A stretch of DNA of 64,000 nt from Mesorhizobium sp. DCY119 (lineage in GTDB: Bacteria; Pseudomonadota; Alphaproteobacteria; Rhizobiales; Rhizobiaceae): NCBI RefSeq assembly GCF_003590645.1, contig NZ_CP031834.1:4464501-4528500 (forward strand). The letters are read 5' to 3'. The position numbers and the translations under genes were made by a program. Positions 8,725 to 15,664 of this stretch are shown here, piece after piece; the first letter of the stretch is position 1; every line of letters begins with the position of its first letter. Under the pieces are notes generated by a model. The model saw nothing but the letters and a program-made list of their open reading frames with translations, did no database searches and was not told the origin of the DNA.

Positions 8725-9203
8725 ACCTCCCTCACCTTGCGAATGATTTTTAGCGTCCGGTCGCTGAAGTAGACGTTCGGCCCGTCGCTGCGACCTTTCC
8801 ACCAATGGCAGGCGCGGTACATGTAGCACTTGTCCATTTCAGCGTAGACGCGATCGATGAAGTAGACGGGGCGGTACTTGCCGTCCTGTATCTCGTAGAT
8901 CGCCGGCCCCGACCATTCGAGATGGACTGGAAGCGCGGGCTTATGCGCAATCAGCATAACCGGGATGGCTACGTACGGGCCTTCTGCGTCGGTTGGAACC
9001 GCTGGCTCAGTCCATCCCTCGATGTCCGGCCATAGTTCTTGCGCGGCTGCCTTCACTTCCTCCAGCGCCGCGAGCAGACGTTCACGAGGTGACAGACTCA
9101 CTGGCGCGGCAACGGCGGGTGCTACTGCGGTGGTTAGAACAGCGCCAGCGACTGCTGTGTTGCGAAGGAACAGGCGGCGGGAGAGGTTGCTGGTGATGTT
9201 CAT
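8721..9203 (-). CDS. Phage-region protein with Tat-type leader
   Basis: The 160-residue protein has a twin-arginine leader: SRRLFLRN at residues 8-15, then a hydrophobic Ala/Val/Thr stretch and an AVAAP-type cleavage site near residue 33. The exported part is acidic and aromatic, with Cys at YMYRACHWWKG. It starts two bases after the stop of the next gene, whose leader is almost the same. Export of folded phage proteins through Tat is unusual; the job could be lysis or envelope modification, but no catalytic motif is visible. Confidence 0.7.
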   Translation of the reverse strand: MNITSNLSRRLFLRNTAVAGAVLTTAVAPAVAAPVSLSPRERLLAALEEVKAAAQELWPDIEGWTEPAVPTDAEGPYVAIPVMLIAHKPALPVHLEWSGPAIYEIQDGKYRPVYFIDRVYAEMDKCYMYRACHWWKGRSDGPNVYFSDRTLKIIRKVREV

Positions 9204-9204
9204 G

Positions 9205-9570
9205 TCAAATCCTCCACAGAGCGAAAATCATGGCCTCTCGGGCCGGCCCGACAGCGCGGTGGGCTACTAAATTGGCCTCCCAGCAGCGGTTACATTCGGC
9301 CTTGTCGATCGGCTTGGCCCGAAGGCTTTCGCTGTAGGCTTTGTGAGTCTGGACCGATGCGCGGTGCGCGTGCTGCCAAGCCTTGATCTTCTCCACTGTC
9401 TCGGTGGGGATAGCCGTTAGATCGACCGATGGAGTAGCCGCAGCCTCGATAACGGCAGGGGCCGCTATTGCGGCAGCCGCTGCGCTCGCGGCTACTGTAC
9501 CGCGCATGAACAAGCGGCGGGAAATTCTTGGCAAGCCTTCAGCGGCTGCCGGAACGAGGGTGTTCGGCAT
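9205..9570 (-). CDS. Phage-region protein with Tat-type leader
   Basis: The 121-residue protein has a twin-arginine leader (SRRLFMRG, residues 17-24), a long poly-Ala hydrophobic core and a likely cleavage site around AAAT. The mature part of about 75 residues is helical and has one CNRC pair (cysteines three apart) near residue 98. The gene directly precedes another Tat-leader gene on the same strand. The two share the leader but not the mature sequence, suggesting leader exchange or tandem duplication with divergence. Function unknown. Confidence 0.65.
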   Translation of the reverse strand: MPNTLVPAAAEGLPRISRRLFMRGTVAASAAAAAIAAPAVIEAAATPSVDLTAIPTETVEKIKAWQHAHRASVQTHKAYSESLRAKPIDKAECNRCWEANLVAHRAVGPAREAMIFALWRI

Positions 9571-9600
9571 CGGTCTTTCTCCCTAGCTAGGTTGAATGGA

Positions 9601-9807
9601 TTATTCTCCCGCGATCGGGTATGCGGCTTTCAGAGCGGTGTGGACCGCAAGTCGGTCTCCTGGGCTGTAGTTGGCAAATCGTGCCTGGCCCCAAGCCGTA
9701 CGCAGAGCGCGAGATAACAATGCGGCACGAAACGGTGAGCGATAGAGGTTCATTAGGTTGCGGACGATGGCCCAGGCTGCCGTCATGATTTTCGAGCGAT
9801 TGAACAT
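9601..9807 (-). CDS. Small basic phage-type protein
   Basis: The 68-residue basic protein begins MFNRSKIMTAAWAIVRNL. I chose ATG 9807 because AAGGA lies eight bases before it; the longer frame to 9885 would run through the operator-like intergenic DNA. The pattern of an Ile-Met-x-x-Ala-Trp opening and a second Ala-Trp later resembles small phage proteins of unknown role. It is transcribed away from the XRE regulator gene. Confidence 0.6.
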   Translation of the reverse strand: MFNRSKIMTAAWAIVRNLMNLYRSPFRAALLSRALRTAWGQARFANYSPGDRLAVHTALKAAYPIAGE

Positions 9808-9908
9808 GGGACGTTCCTTGAAACTTTCGTTTTGAGGTGCTAACTTTCTATTTACATAATTCATGTAGCTTTCGCTTTCAAGCACGAAGTTATGAAAAAG
9901 GAAAGTTT
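9808..9908. promoter_or_regulatory. Divergent promoter/operator region of the XRE gene
   Basis: This 101-bp gap separates two divergent genes. It carries AAACTTTC at 9821-9828, AACTTTC at 9842-9848 and the inverted copy GAAAGTTT at 9901-9908. Between them is an imperfect palindrome, ACAT-AATT-CATGT (9854-9866). The arrangement fits operators of the adjacent XRE protein acting on both promoters. This is inferred from position and symmetry. Confidence 0.45.
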
Positions 9909-10190
9909 ATGATATCTCCAGAACAATGCCGTGCGGCTCGCGCCCTGCTGAATTGGACGCAAGCGGACCTAGCTAGCCGTGTTTCGATCAGTGCCGTTTC
10001 CATTCGGGCATTTGAGAAAGGCGGGGAGATGCGCGACTCGAACCAGAAGCTATTACGGCTCACGTTTGAGCAGGCCGGTATACAGTTCATACCGGAGAAT
10101 GGCGGCGGCGCAGGCGTAAGGATGGCGAGGCCAAAGGCGTCATTGGACGGCAAACGGCCTGAAGATTTAAATGCGACCAATGACGACTAG
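9909..10190 (+). CDS. XRE-family transcriptional regulator
   Basis: The 93-residue protein has a helix-turn-helix of the XRE/Cro type at residues 5-50 (CRAARALLNWTQADLASRVS, then AVSIRAFEKG), followed by a short tail. ATG 9909 is preceded by AAGGAA. It is the only clear Cro/CI-like gene seen in the phage island and is divergent from a small phage gene across an operator-like region. A perfect hairpin follows at 10202-10226. There is no peptidase domain, so it cannot self-cleave like LexA/CI. Confidence 0.85.
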   Translation: MISPEQCRAARALLNWTQADLASRVSISAVSIRAFEKGGEMRDSNQKLLRLTFEQAGIQFIPENGGGAGVRMARPKASLDGKRPEDLNATNDD

Positions 10191-10201
10191 CGTCCAAGAA
10201 T

Positions 10202-10226
10202 AAGCCGGCCCAGAACGGGCCGGCTT
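10202..10226. terminator. Hairpin between convergent genes
   Basis: A perfect 10-bp stem (AAGCCGGCCC / GGGCCGGCTT) with a 5-base loop lies 11 bases after the XRE stop and 12 bases before the stop of the convergent gene. The flanks are not strongly T-rich, so it may work weakly in either direction. Confidence 0.6.
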
Positions 10227-10238
10227 GTACCATTGGGG

Positions 10239-10442
10239 TCAACGTCGATTGCGACTGGACAATGCAGCCAGAACAAAAGCCAGCGATGCTTTGTCCGCTA
10301 TTCCAAGCTCTGCCGGATCGTCTTCATTGTCATGCTGCTCTTCAAACGGTTCCGGTTCAAAGTCCGGATCGCCGTCTAACTCATCCAGGATGCCAATCAA
10401 TCGTTCGATAGCATTCTCGATGTGTCGCCGCGCCGGTTTCAC
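10239..10442 (-). CDS. Small acidic hypothetical protein
   Basis: The 67-residue protein starts at GTG 10442, overlapping the stop of the preceding gene as GTGA. An N-terminal helix (RRHIENAIERLIGILDELDG) is followed by a very acidic stretch (EPEPFEEQHDNEDD) and a second helix. Such charge can suit a DNA mimic or a partner of the basic HTH protein it is coupled to. That idea is a guess; no family is recognised. Confidence 0.6.
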   Translation of the reverse strand: MKPARRHIENAIERLIGILDELDGDPDFEPEPFEEQHDNEDDPAELGIADKASLAFVLAALSSRNRR

Positions 10443-10990
10443 TCATCGATCCATTCGACGACCATCCTGCCGCCCAAGGCTCGAACCGCGCGATAAATAT
10501 GAGCCGGGCTTATCGGTTTACCATGGGTGCAAGTCTGGAATGTTTTTGTCCGGCCAAGGGATCTGTCCAAATCAGCTATGCTCATTTTCATGTCAAAGGC
10601 CCTTAGGCGGATCGCGTCGACAATCGGGTCTCCGACTAGTTTTGGCGGACGCTTTGCCAAGTGGATTTTGGAATACATCATGCGGCCAGCGACCTGCTGA
10701 ACGCTAAGCCCGAGTTCGGCGGCTATCTCTTTGCGCGTCACTCCGGTAACCGCAAGTCGGCGTAGCTTCGATTGTTCGGCAGCAGTCCATATGTGTTGAA
10801 CTCTTTCTGGTATCAGCCCGCACCGCTTCGCCATGTTTCTTATTGCACGTTCGGTGCGGTATTTCAGATGTCGTCGTATCAAATCTACATCAGGCCAGTG
10901 TTTCTTAAGAACCTCGCTTTCAGAGTAGGTCCACGTATCATCGCGCCGGACAATGCGGGCGCGACGGAATGCTGTCACAGTTCCGTGCAT
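10439..10990 (-). CDS. Tandem HTH DNA-binding protein
   Basis: The 183-residue protein has two Trp-initiated three-helix repeats. The first is WTYSESEVLKKHWPD with ARNMAKRCGL-like spacing (residues 20-60). The second is WTAAEQSKLRRLAVTGVTRK, then EIAAELGLSVQQVAGRM (residues 68-112), which resembles Myb/SANT or GcrA-type helix-turn-helix units. A C-terminal helical part follows. The start (ATG 10990) faces a long gene-poor stretch. It is translationally coupled to the small acidic protein. It is likely a phage regulator. Confidence 0.7.
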   Translation of the reverse strand: MHGTVTAFRRARIVRRDDTWTYSESEVLKKHWPDVDLIRRHLKYRTERAIRNMAKRCGLIPERVQHIWTAAEQSKLRRLAVTGVTRKEIAAELGLSVQQVAGRMMYSKIHLAKRPPKLVGDPIVDAIRLRAFDMKMSIADLDRSLGRTKTFQTCTHGKPISPAHIYRAVRALGGRMVVEWIDE

Positions 10991-11446
10991 CGATATCTCC
11001 CTTCAATGCCGTGTGCGCTGAATATTTGCGCGCAAACAGATAAGGTCTTCGATTTCATAATTGCTACGAAACTAATCCTCGATGCCCGATTTCCTCTAAG
11101 TTACTGTTGAAACAATAAAAAATGCGAGGATTAATAAGGAAAGACATTGATATTTCTCGAAAGGCATATTTCAGGGATTGTCCCAACGGCATTCTCTTCA
11201 TTCATCCTTAACCCTGTTTCTGCACCCTCTCACGGCGCATTGTAATGAGTACGCGTCTCGAAAATGATCGACGGACAGTAGGCTGCCCGTCGTTCAGTTC
11301 GATTGAACTGAACGGAAGCTATGAAATACGAGGCTCGTTACGATTGGACCGGAGCAAAGGTTGCTGGCGGACCACCGTCAGCGCGGCCTTCCTGGTCGGA
11401 TCACTTCTGCAATAACTGATGAAACTTTAATTTCGAGGACCGGACA
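10991..11446. other. Gene-poor stretch with a perfect hairpin
   Basis: No convincing gene is seen. An inverted repeat CGTTCAGTTC-GATT-GAACTGAACG (11,291-11,314) forms a perfect 10-bp stem with a 4-base loop and no T-run, so it is more likely an operator or RNA hairpin than a terminator. The left part presumably holds the promoter of the HTH gene at 10,990. Confidence 0.4.
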
Positions 11447-11700
11447 ATGACAACCGGCCAAAGCATGCTCGCCCGTCGATCCTGATTGCAATAGTGCCAC
11501 TCCTCGTGGCGATAGTCGTTGCAATCGTTCTGGTTGGAAGATTTGCCCAGGAGCCCGCCGTTGCGAGGGCGGCAACGGCGAGCGTTATGCTGCCGGGGAG
11601 TTATGGGAATGCCGGCAGCTTGCCGCCACGGCGTGGCAACCGAAATGGGCGGCCCGAATTAACGCTTCGGCGCTCCGACTGTTCCAATCAAATTCGCTAG
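11447..11700 (+). pseudogene. Frameshifted remnant of a membrane protein
   Basis: An ATG at 11447 with GAGG upstream opens a frame (MTTGQSMLARRS) that meets a stop at 11483. One frame over, from 11479, the sequence continues as ILIAIVPLLVAIVVAIVLVG, a perfect membrane segment, and then RFAQEPAVARAATAS. A basic start joined to a membrane helix is what an intact membrane protein would show, so a one-base frameshift is likely. The rest decays into stops. The shape recalls the N-terminus of a sensor kinase, but too little remains to name it. Confidence 0.35.
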
Positions 11701-12203
11701 CCGGGCAGGAAATTCAGTGATTATCTGATCGCGTGGCTGGGTCCGCCGGCTGCATTGGCCGATACGGCGAATGGAACCCTCGCCGTGTCGGCCTCTCATG
11801 AAGCCGTGCGGTAGGATAGACTCCAAATGCCCCCCGCCCCTGCTCAACGCCCCAAGCCTGCATTGAGCAAGCATACGTGACAGTACCACCGAAAATTGCG
11901 GGCAAAACTGATGTAGATCAGCCGCCGCTAGGACATTTTGCTAAAAAATCCCGCCACCCCTTTCAGAGCGGCGGGGCTGTGCAGCGCGAAGTGCGGGGGG
12001 GGGGGGTGAGTTGGCTTCGCAACTGCTGAACTGCGGGAAGTTCGTTCGTTAGGTAGTACGTGCAGAAGGGATGATAGACGTTCGGTCTAGAACTCGCTGT
12101 TCAAAAGTGACCACCGGTACAAAAAAGGGAAACATTCGTGCGCATGGAAAGCCCGCCACCCCTTTCGGAGTAACGGGAAGCAGCTTGGCGATCGGGAAAC
12201 CGC
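11701..12203. other. Decayed intergenic stretch with poly-G tract
   Basis: No gene is seen. It contains the minus-strand terminator at 11,943-11,976, a run of 12 G (11,995-12,006) and a second copy of the 15-base string CCCGCCACCCCTTTC (first copy 11,950, second near 12,152). The coding remnant from 11,447 may extend into the left part in broken form. Confidence 0.4.
11943..11976 (-). terminator. Rho-independent terminator, minus strand
   Basis: Read on the minus strand, a CCCGCC...GGCGGG stem with an inner GC-rich part is followed by ATTTTTT. It lies downstream of the minus-strand gene 12,204-12,413. Confidence 0.55.
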
Positions 12204-12413
12204 CTACGCTCGCTGCCTGAGTTTTTGAACCAGGACTTTTTCCTCATCTATACCGGAGGAATAGAGGACAAAGGCGAGGTCAGCGATTTCTTTCGCGCCG
12301 TCTCCGTTTGCTTCAATGCCTCTCGCCTTGCGCACTTTTCTGCAAACACGTGTCAACATCGACAGTTCATCGGGAAAATAGACGGTGGGGTGAAACGATT
12401 GGCGGTTGGTCAC
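12204..12413 (-). CDS. Small hypothetical protein
   Basis: The 69-residue helical protein starts at GTG 12413 behind a strong GGAGGAGG. The frame is open further up, but that part lacks a ribosome site. It has two helices (ELSMLTRVCRKVRKARG and GAKEIADLAFVLYSSG) linked by an acidic turn, a layout common among small cytoplasmic rhizobial proteins of unknown function. A terminator lies downstream at 11,943. Confidence 0.6.
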   Translation of the reverse strand: MTNRQSFHPTVYFPDELSMLTRVCRKVRKARGIEANGDGAKEIADLAFVLYSSGIDEEKVLVQKLRQRA

Positions 12414-12741
12414 AGCTTCCTCCTCCTGCGTTGGGGCGAAAGCTTGATGACCTCTTCCAAACGCCGGCGCCCTGAAGATTGGCCAGCGACACGACAATTA
12501 TGCGCCGATTTGCAACCCAGGCAATGCAATTCGGAAACGCGAGCGAATCCAGATGCTTGCCCGCTAGACGACAAAAAAGCCCGCGCGCTCCAGAAGGAAC
12601 ACGCGGGCATGACGGGCTCGAAGGCGCAGAATACCAGCCCGCCACCGTTTTTGCCACTGCTGTCTATACCTGAATTCAGGGATACCAATTTCGCCGGCAT
12701 ATACCCAGGCTTGCCCCATTTTCCATGCAAGGAGACTGGCC
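12414..12741. other. Intergenic stretch, 328 bases
   Basis: No gene is seen. It holds a strong minus-strand terminator (12,573-12,609) with no obvious minus-strand gene feeding it. The last 100 bases must contain the promoter of the four-gene operon that starts at 12,742. Confidence 0.45.
12573..12609 (-). terminator. Rho-independent terminator, minus strand
   Basis: On the minus strand GCCCGCG-GCGCGGGC-type arms around a 16-base loop are followed by TTTTTT. No minus-strand gene lies just upstream of it, so it may shield the island from antisense transcripts or mark an old insertion edge. Confidence 0.6.
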
Positions 12742-12945
12742 GTGGCATTGGACGACGCGATAGCACTCTTCGAACGTCTTATTTCGGAGGAACTTAAACA
12801 TCGAGAATGGCTGCTGACGTTTGTTCTGGACGATCCTACTAACGGCACGAGGTTTGCCATCGAGCAGAGTGATCGGGTGATTGCGACCTACCAAATGCTC
12901 ATTGAGAAGGCGAAGTGTCTGGCACAGACTAGCGTAAGGCATTGA
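12742..12945 (+). CDS. Small helical protein, first gene of GHKL/STAS operon
   Basis: The 67-residue helical protein starts at GTG 12742 with AAGGAG seven bases upstream. It reads as two amphipathic helices (DDAIALFERLISEELKHRE and RVIATYQMLIEKAKCLAQT). There is no signal or membrane segment. Its stop overlaps the possible TTG start of the ATPase gene as TTGA, so the two are likely translationally coupled. It is a candidate small partner or adaptor of that ATPase. No family is recognised. Confidence 0.65.
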   Translation: MALDDAIALFERLISEELKHREWLLTFVLDDPTNGTRFAIEQSDRVIATYQMLIEKAKCLAQTSVRH

Positions 12946-14429
12946 CGAATGGTTTGAATTTTCGCATTTCTCCTCCGGGGGAAATTTTGCCGACGAAAAA
13001 AATTAACTTTGAAGATATCTGGCCAATTGGCACAGACAAACTGACTGTTCAGCAGCTCAGAAGTCTGAGCGACTCCGATTTTCGAAAGCTCAAAAAATTG
13101 GTCGCCAAGCGCGCCGTGCAAAGCGGAAATTCCGCAGCGTTCGGAAGCAGCCTCGCTCGGCAGTTAGAACTTAAACGGCGGCGTGAACGGCGAACGCCAT
13201 ATTCCCAAGCCGCTCTGCTGGCAGCCTTTAAGACAGGGGAGATTTTAGACGCCCTTGTCCCGAACAGACGTTCTAGATGGCGCCCGGTCTTTCGTAGAAA
13301 ACTTGGATCAAAAGTCGAATGCACAGGTTTCTCCTTCTTGGATAACCCTATGCCGACCTACCAATCGCTAATATCGATGGCAGAGGCAGATTGCGACGCT
13401 CTTCACTATCGAATCGACTTCCTTGATGAATATGTCACTGACATTGGCCCATATTTGGTTTTCGGCATAATGCGGGAGCAAATGGCACCGTTATCTGCGG
13501 GAGGAACCGTAAGCGGTCCAACCAGGAAGGTCTTGGAGGCAGTCGGTCTACGCGCTTTCTTGAGGATGAAGCCATTTCAAGGAGTTACAACCGATGATGT
13601 CTGGCCTCTTCCAGTAATGCAACGACGAAGAGGAGGAACCTCGTCCACTACGAACTTAGCTGCCGAACCATCTACAGTCGAAATTCGTGCAGATGAGATT
13701 ACCAAACGGGTGGATTCATGGCTCGAACAGCTTGATCCGCCCAGCGAGCTTACCGAACACGGCATTGGTCGGATCAAAAGTATTGTTACGGAAACATTAA
13801 ACAACGCCGAGAGGCATGGACGCGTCGGGGGCGATGGCGAATGGGTTGTCGCCGGCTTCATGGCGCGCCGACCCATCACCGATGATGAGGACGCGCCGCT
13901 GGTGCACGTCTGTCACCTCGGCTTCCTCAATCTTGGCCGTCCTATCTCTGAAACTATTCTGGAGGCTCCAACTGAGATTACGGAGCAAATTTCAAAATAC
14001 CAGAAAGTGCATTCACGATCGGATCTTTCTGCCGAAACCCTTGCTACGGTTTTTGCTCTCCAAGACGGCATCTCTCGAGTGCTCCAAGGCAATGGCAACC
14101 CGAGCGGTGGCACTGGACTGATGGATATGGTAGAATTTGCCAATGAGGTAGGGCGTTCGAGCATCCCCGGAAATGGCCCAAAGGTGGCAATTTTGTCTGG
14201 GAATGCGTATATCCGGTTTGAAGCGCCTTACTCTGAAGGGTTTGGAACCAGTGACGATGATCGTAGGTTGCAATGGTTTAACCTCAAAAATGATGTCTTG
14301 AAGAAACCAGACAGCGGGTATGTTATGGACCTGCCCCGAGCATTCCCTGGAACTCTAATAACTATGCGATTTGTTCTAGACGGCTCGTTACAAACGGAAA
14401 ATTTGGATGATGATAATGGAGAAGGTTGA
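12942..14429 (+). CDS. GHKL (HATPase) protein, core of an undescribed operon
   Basis: The roughly 495-residue soluble protein has an unassigned N-terminal half. A C-terminal GHKL-type ATPase domain follows. The N-box reads ETLNNAERHG near residue 283, with the expected E, N and H. A Gly-rich lid, SGGTGLMDM, lies near residue 386. The usual Asp-Gly box is replaced by CHLGFLNLG, so catalysis or ATP use may differ from kinases; no phospho-acceptor His domain is seen. The start may be TTG 12942 (overlap with the previous gene) or TTG 12987 behind GGGGGAA. It overlaps a STAS-like gene, a pairing that recalls anti-sigma/antagonist switches. Confidence 0.75.
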   Translation: MTNGLNFRISPPGEILPTKKINFEDIWPIGTDKLTVQQLRSLSDSDFRKLKKLVAKRAVQSGNSAAFGSSLARQLELKRRRERRTPYSQAALLAAFKTGEILDALVPNRRSRWRPVFRRKLGSKVECTGFSFLDNPMPTYQSLISMAEADCDALHYRIDFLDEYVTDIGPYLVFGIMREQMAPLSAGGTVSGPTRKVLEAVGLRAFLRMKPFQGVTTDDVWPLPVMQRRRGGTSSTTNLAAEPSTVEIRADEITKRVDSWLEQLDPPSELTEHGIGRIKSIVTETLNNAERHGRVGGDGEWVVAGFMARRPITDDEDAPLVHVCHLGFLNLGRPISETILEAPTEITEQISKYQKVHSRSDLSAETLATVFALQDGISRVLQGNGNPSGGTGLMDMVEFANEVGRSSIPGNGPKVAILSGNAYIRFEAPYSEGFGTSDDDRRLQWFNLKNDVLKKPDSGYVMDLPRAFPGTLITMRFVLDGSLQTENLDDDNGEG

Positions 14430-14739
14430 TCTGGGTACCCTCACAAAGGGTGGAAGAATTCGGAATCTCTCTGGAAAAGAGAGAGGCGTCGCGGCGCGTA
14501 CCGAACTCGGTATTGATCAGCTTGACCAAGCACCCGGAACCGTCGAGGTGGTAGTTCCAGACTATGTTGACGCCATTTCTCCGTCATATTTTCAAGGATT
14601 GTTTTCACAGAGCATCGCCCACCTGAATGGCAAAGAAGGATTTCTTTCAAAGTACCATTTTGCCGCAAGCGACCAAGCTATGCAGTGGGTAAACATTGGG
14701 ATTCGTAATGCCACAACAAGTCGCGCGCCACTGATATAG
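14407..14739 (+). CDS. STAS-like (DUF4325-type) protein
   Basis: The 110-residue protein begins in the 3' end of the ATPase gene (ATG 14407, or 14416). It has a strand, VEVVVPDYVDAISPSYFQGL, then helix SIAHLNGKEGF and a last strand-helix unit. This is the pattern of STAS-like DUF4325 proteins, where a hydrophobic strand leads into a Ser-Pro-Ser-Tyr/Phe helix. These are often paired with GHKL ATPases. Two of the Ser residues could be regulatory sites, by analogy with SpoIIAA. The assignment rests on pattern, not on a search. Confidence 0.65.
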   Translation: MMIMEKVDLGTLTKGGRIRNLSGKERGVAARTELGIDQLDQAPGTVEVVVPDYVDAISPSYFQGLFSQSIAHLNGKEGFLSKYHFAASDQAMQWVNIGIRNATTSRAPLI

Positions 14740-14748
14740 GAGAGACGA

Positions 14749-15246
14749 CTGTTCTCTGACATTGTCTCGGCGCTTGCGCTAGTTGCCTCGATCGGAACAT
14801 TCTGTTGGACTCTTTCTCTTGAAAGTAGGCTTCGAACAAAAGCTGAAAAACGGGAAACGTTTGACGCGTGGGTAGTTGGCCCCACTGAGGTGTCCTTTCA
14901 AGCGCTTTCAACATGTATTGGCCGTCTCTCGGCATCCATCCGAGAGAACTCCACAGATGCAACAGAGCGCGCAAAAGCCGTTCGAGCAGTTCAAGTTTCG
15001 GAATTTGACGAATGGTATTTTGATTTCAATGCTCTTTGCGAAAGCAGGTCGGATGATGTGTTTTCTCTCCTAAACGATGAAGCAATCGAGTTGGTGGACG
15101 GAATTCTAGAAGTAATAAATATGTCGTCAGAAGATGCTTCTGCGCAGCAGCTTACAGAACTAAACAGAAATCTATCTCGAATTAAACAAAATTTCCTTTC
15201 GAGAGCAAAGGCCCATATTCAGTCAGCGCGCCTTGGCTTAAAATAG
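14749..15246 (+). CDS. Membrane-anchored protein of the GHKL/STAS operon
   Basis: The frame opens right after the STAS-gene stop and has no ATG or GTG before residue 48. A CTG at 14749 lies six bases behind AGGAG and would start the protein with a membrane segment (DIVSALALVASIGTFCWTL, residues 4-22). A 140-residue, mostly helical cytoplasmic domain follows. The GTG at 14890 would remove the anchor. I prefer the CTG because the hydrophobic segment is intact and the ribosome site fits. With 165 residues it could tether the switch proteins to the membrane. No family is recognised. Confidence 0.6.
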   Translation: MFSDIVSALALVASIGTFCWTLSLESRLRTKAEKRETFDAWVVGPTEVSFQALSTCIGRLSASIRENSTDATERAKAVRAVQVSEFDEWYFDFNALCESRSDDVFSLLNDEAIELVDGILEVINMSSEDASAQQLTELNRNLSRIKQNFLSRAKAHIQSARLGLK

Positions 15247-15252
15247 TAAGAT

Positions 15253-15528
15253 TCAAGCTGGGGGCGGTCGGAACCAGCCCAGGATTTTCGTCACCGACTC
15301 CCAGAACATGACGGTCCCAACGGCAATGCCGATGGTCGTTATCGCCAGCCACTTTGTCGGCTTCGGGAAGGTGACAATCATGCGGATAATCGGCAGGCCG
15401 GTCTTGATGGTGGCGATATCATCCGGGCTGAGTTCTGAAAGGAACTCGCGCGTTTTCGTCGGCAGTTCCACCATGCGGCGAGCCGGCTCTTGATTTTCGT
15501 CCATGCTCAGGGCTGCCAATCGCACCAC
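15253..15528 (-). CDS. Small membrane protein, holin-like
   Basis: The 91-residue protein has a charged N-terminal half (DENQEPARRMVELPTKTREF) and one membrane segment (WLAITTIGIAVGTVMFWESV, about residues 60-79), then a short tail KILGWFRPPPA. Small phage proteins with this layout are often called holin-like. The start may be GTG 15528 (AGGGG nine bases up) or ATG 15504. It is convergent with the GHKL operon and is the last gene before the island border. Confidence 0.6.
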   Translation of the reverse strand: MVRLAALSMDENQEPARRMVELPTKTREFLSELSPDDIATIKTGLPIIRMIVTFPKPTKWLAITTIGIAVGTVMFWESVTKILGWFRPPPA

Positions 15529-15664
15529 TTCACGCCCCTACCTTTGTACTGAGAAATGCCCTCCGCTCAGAGAAATGTTGCTATATCGTTGCTTCATACT
15601 GAATATGGCATGCGAATCTTATAATATAGTATTGTTATATCAATGCTTTAGGTAAAATCTTGAA
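15529..15664. other. Candidate phage attachment/junction region
   Basis: This A+T-rich stretch lies between the last phage-type gene and the point where the glycosyltransferase reading frame stops matching its family. It has two imperfect direct repeats, TATATCGTTGCTT near 15,582 and TATATCAATGCTT near 15,635. I read it as the right junction of the element. The matching left junction is outside the window. Confidence 0.4.

Noticed and set aside
1-15660. Integrase gene of the phage island
   Set aside because: No recombinase motif was found in this part; it probably lies beyond the left edge.
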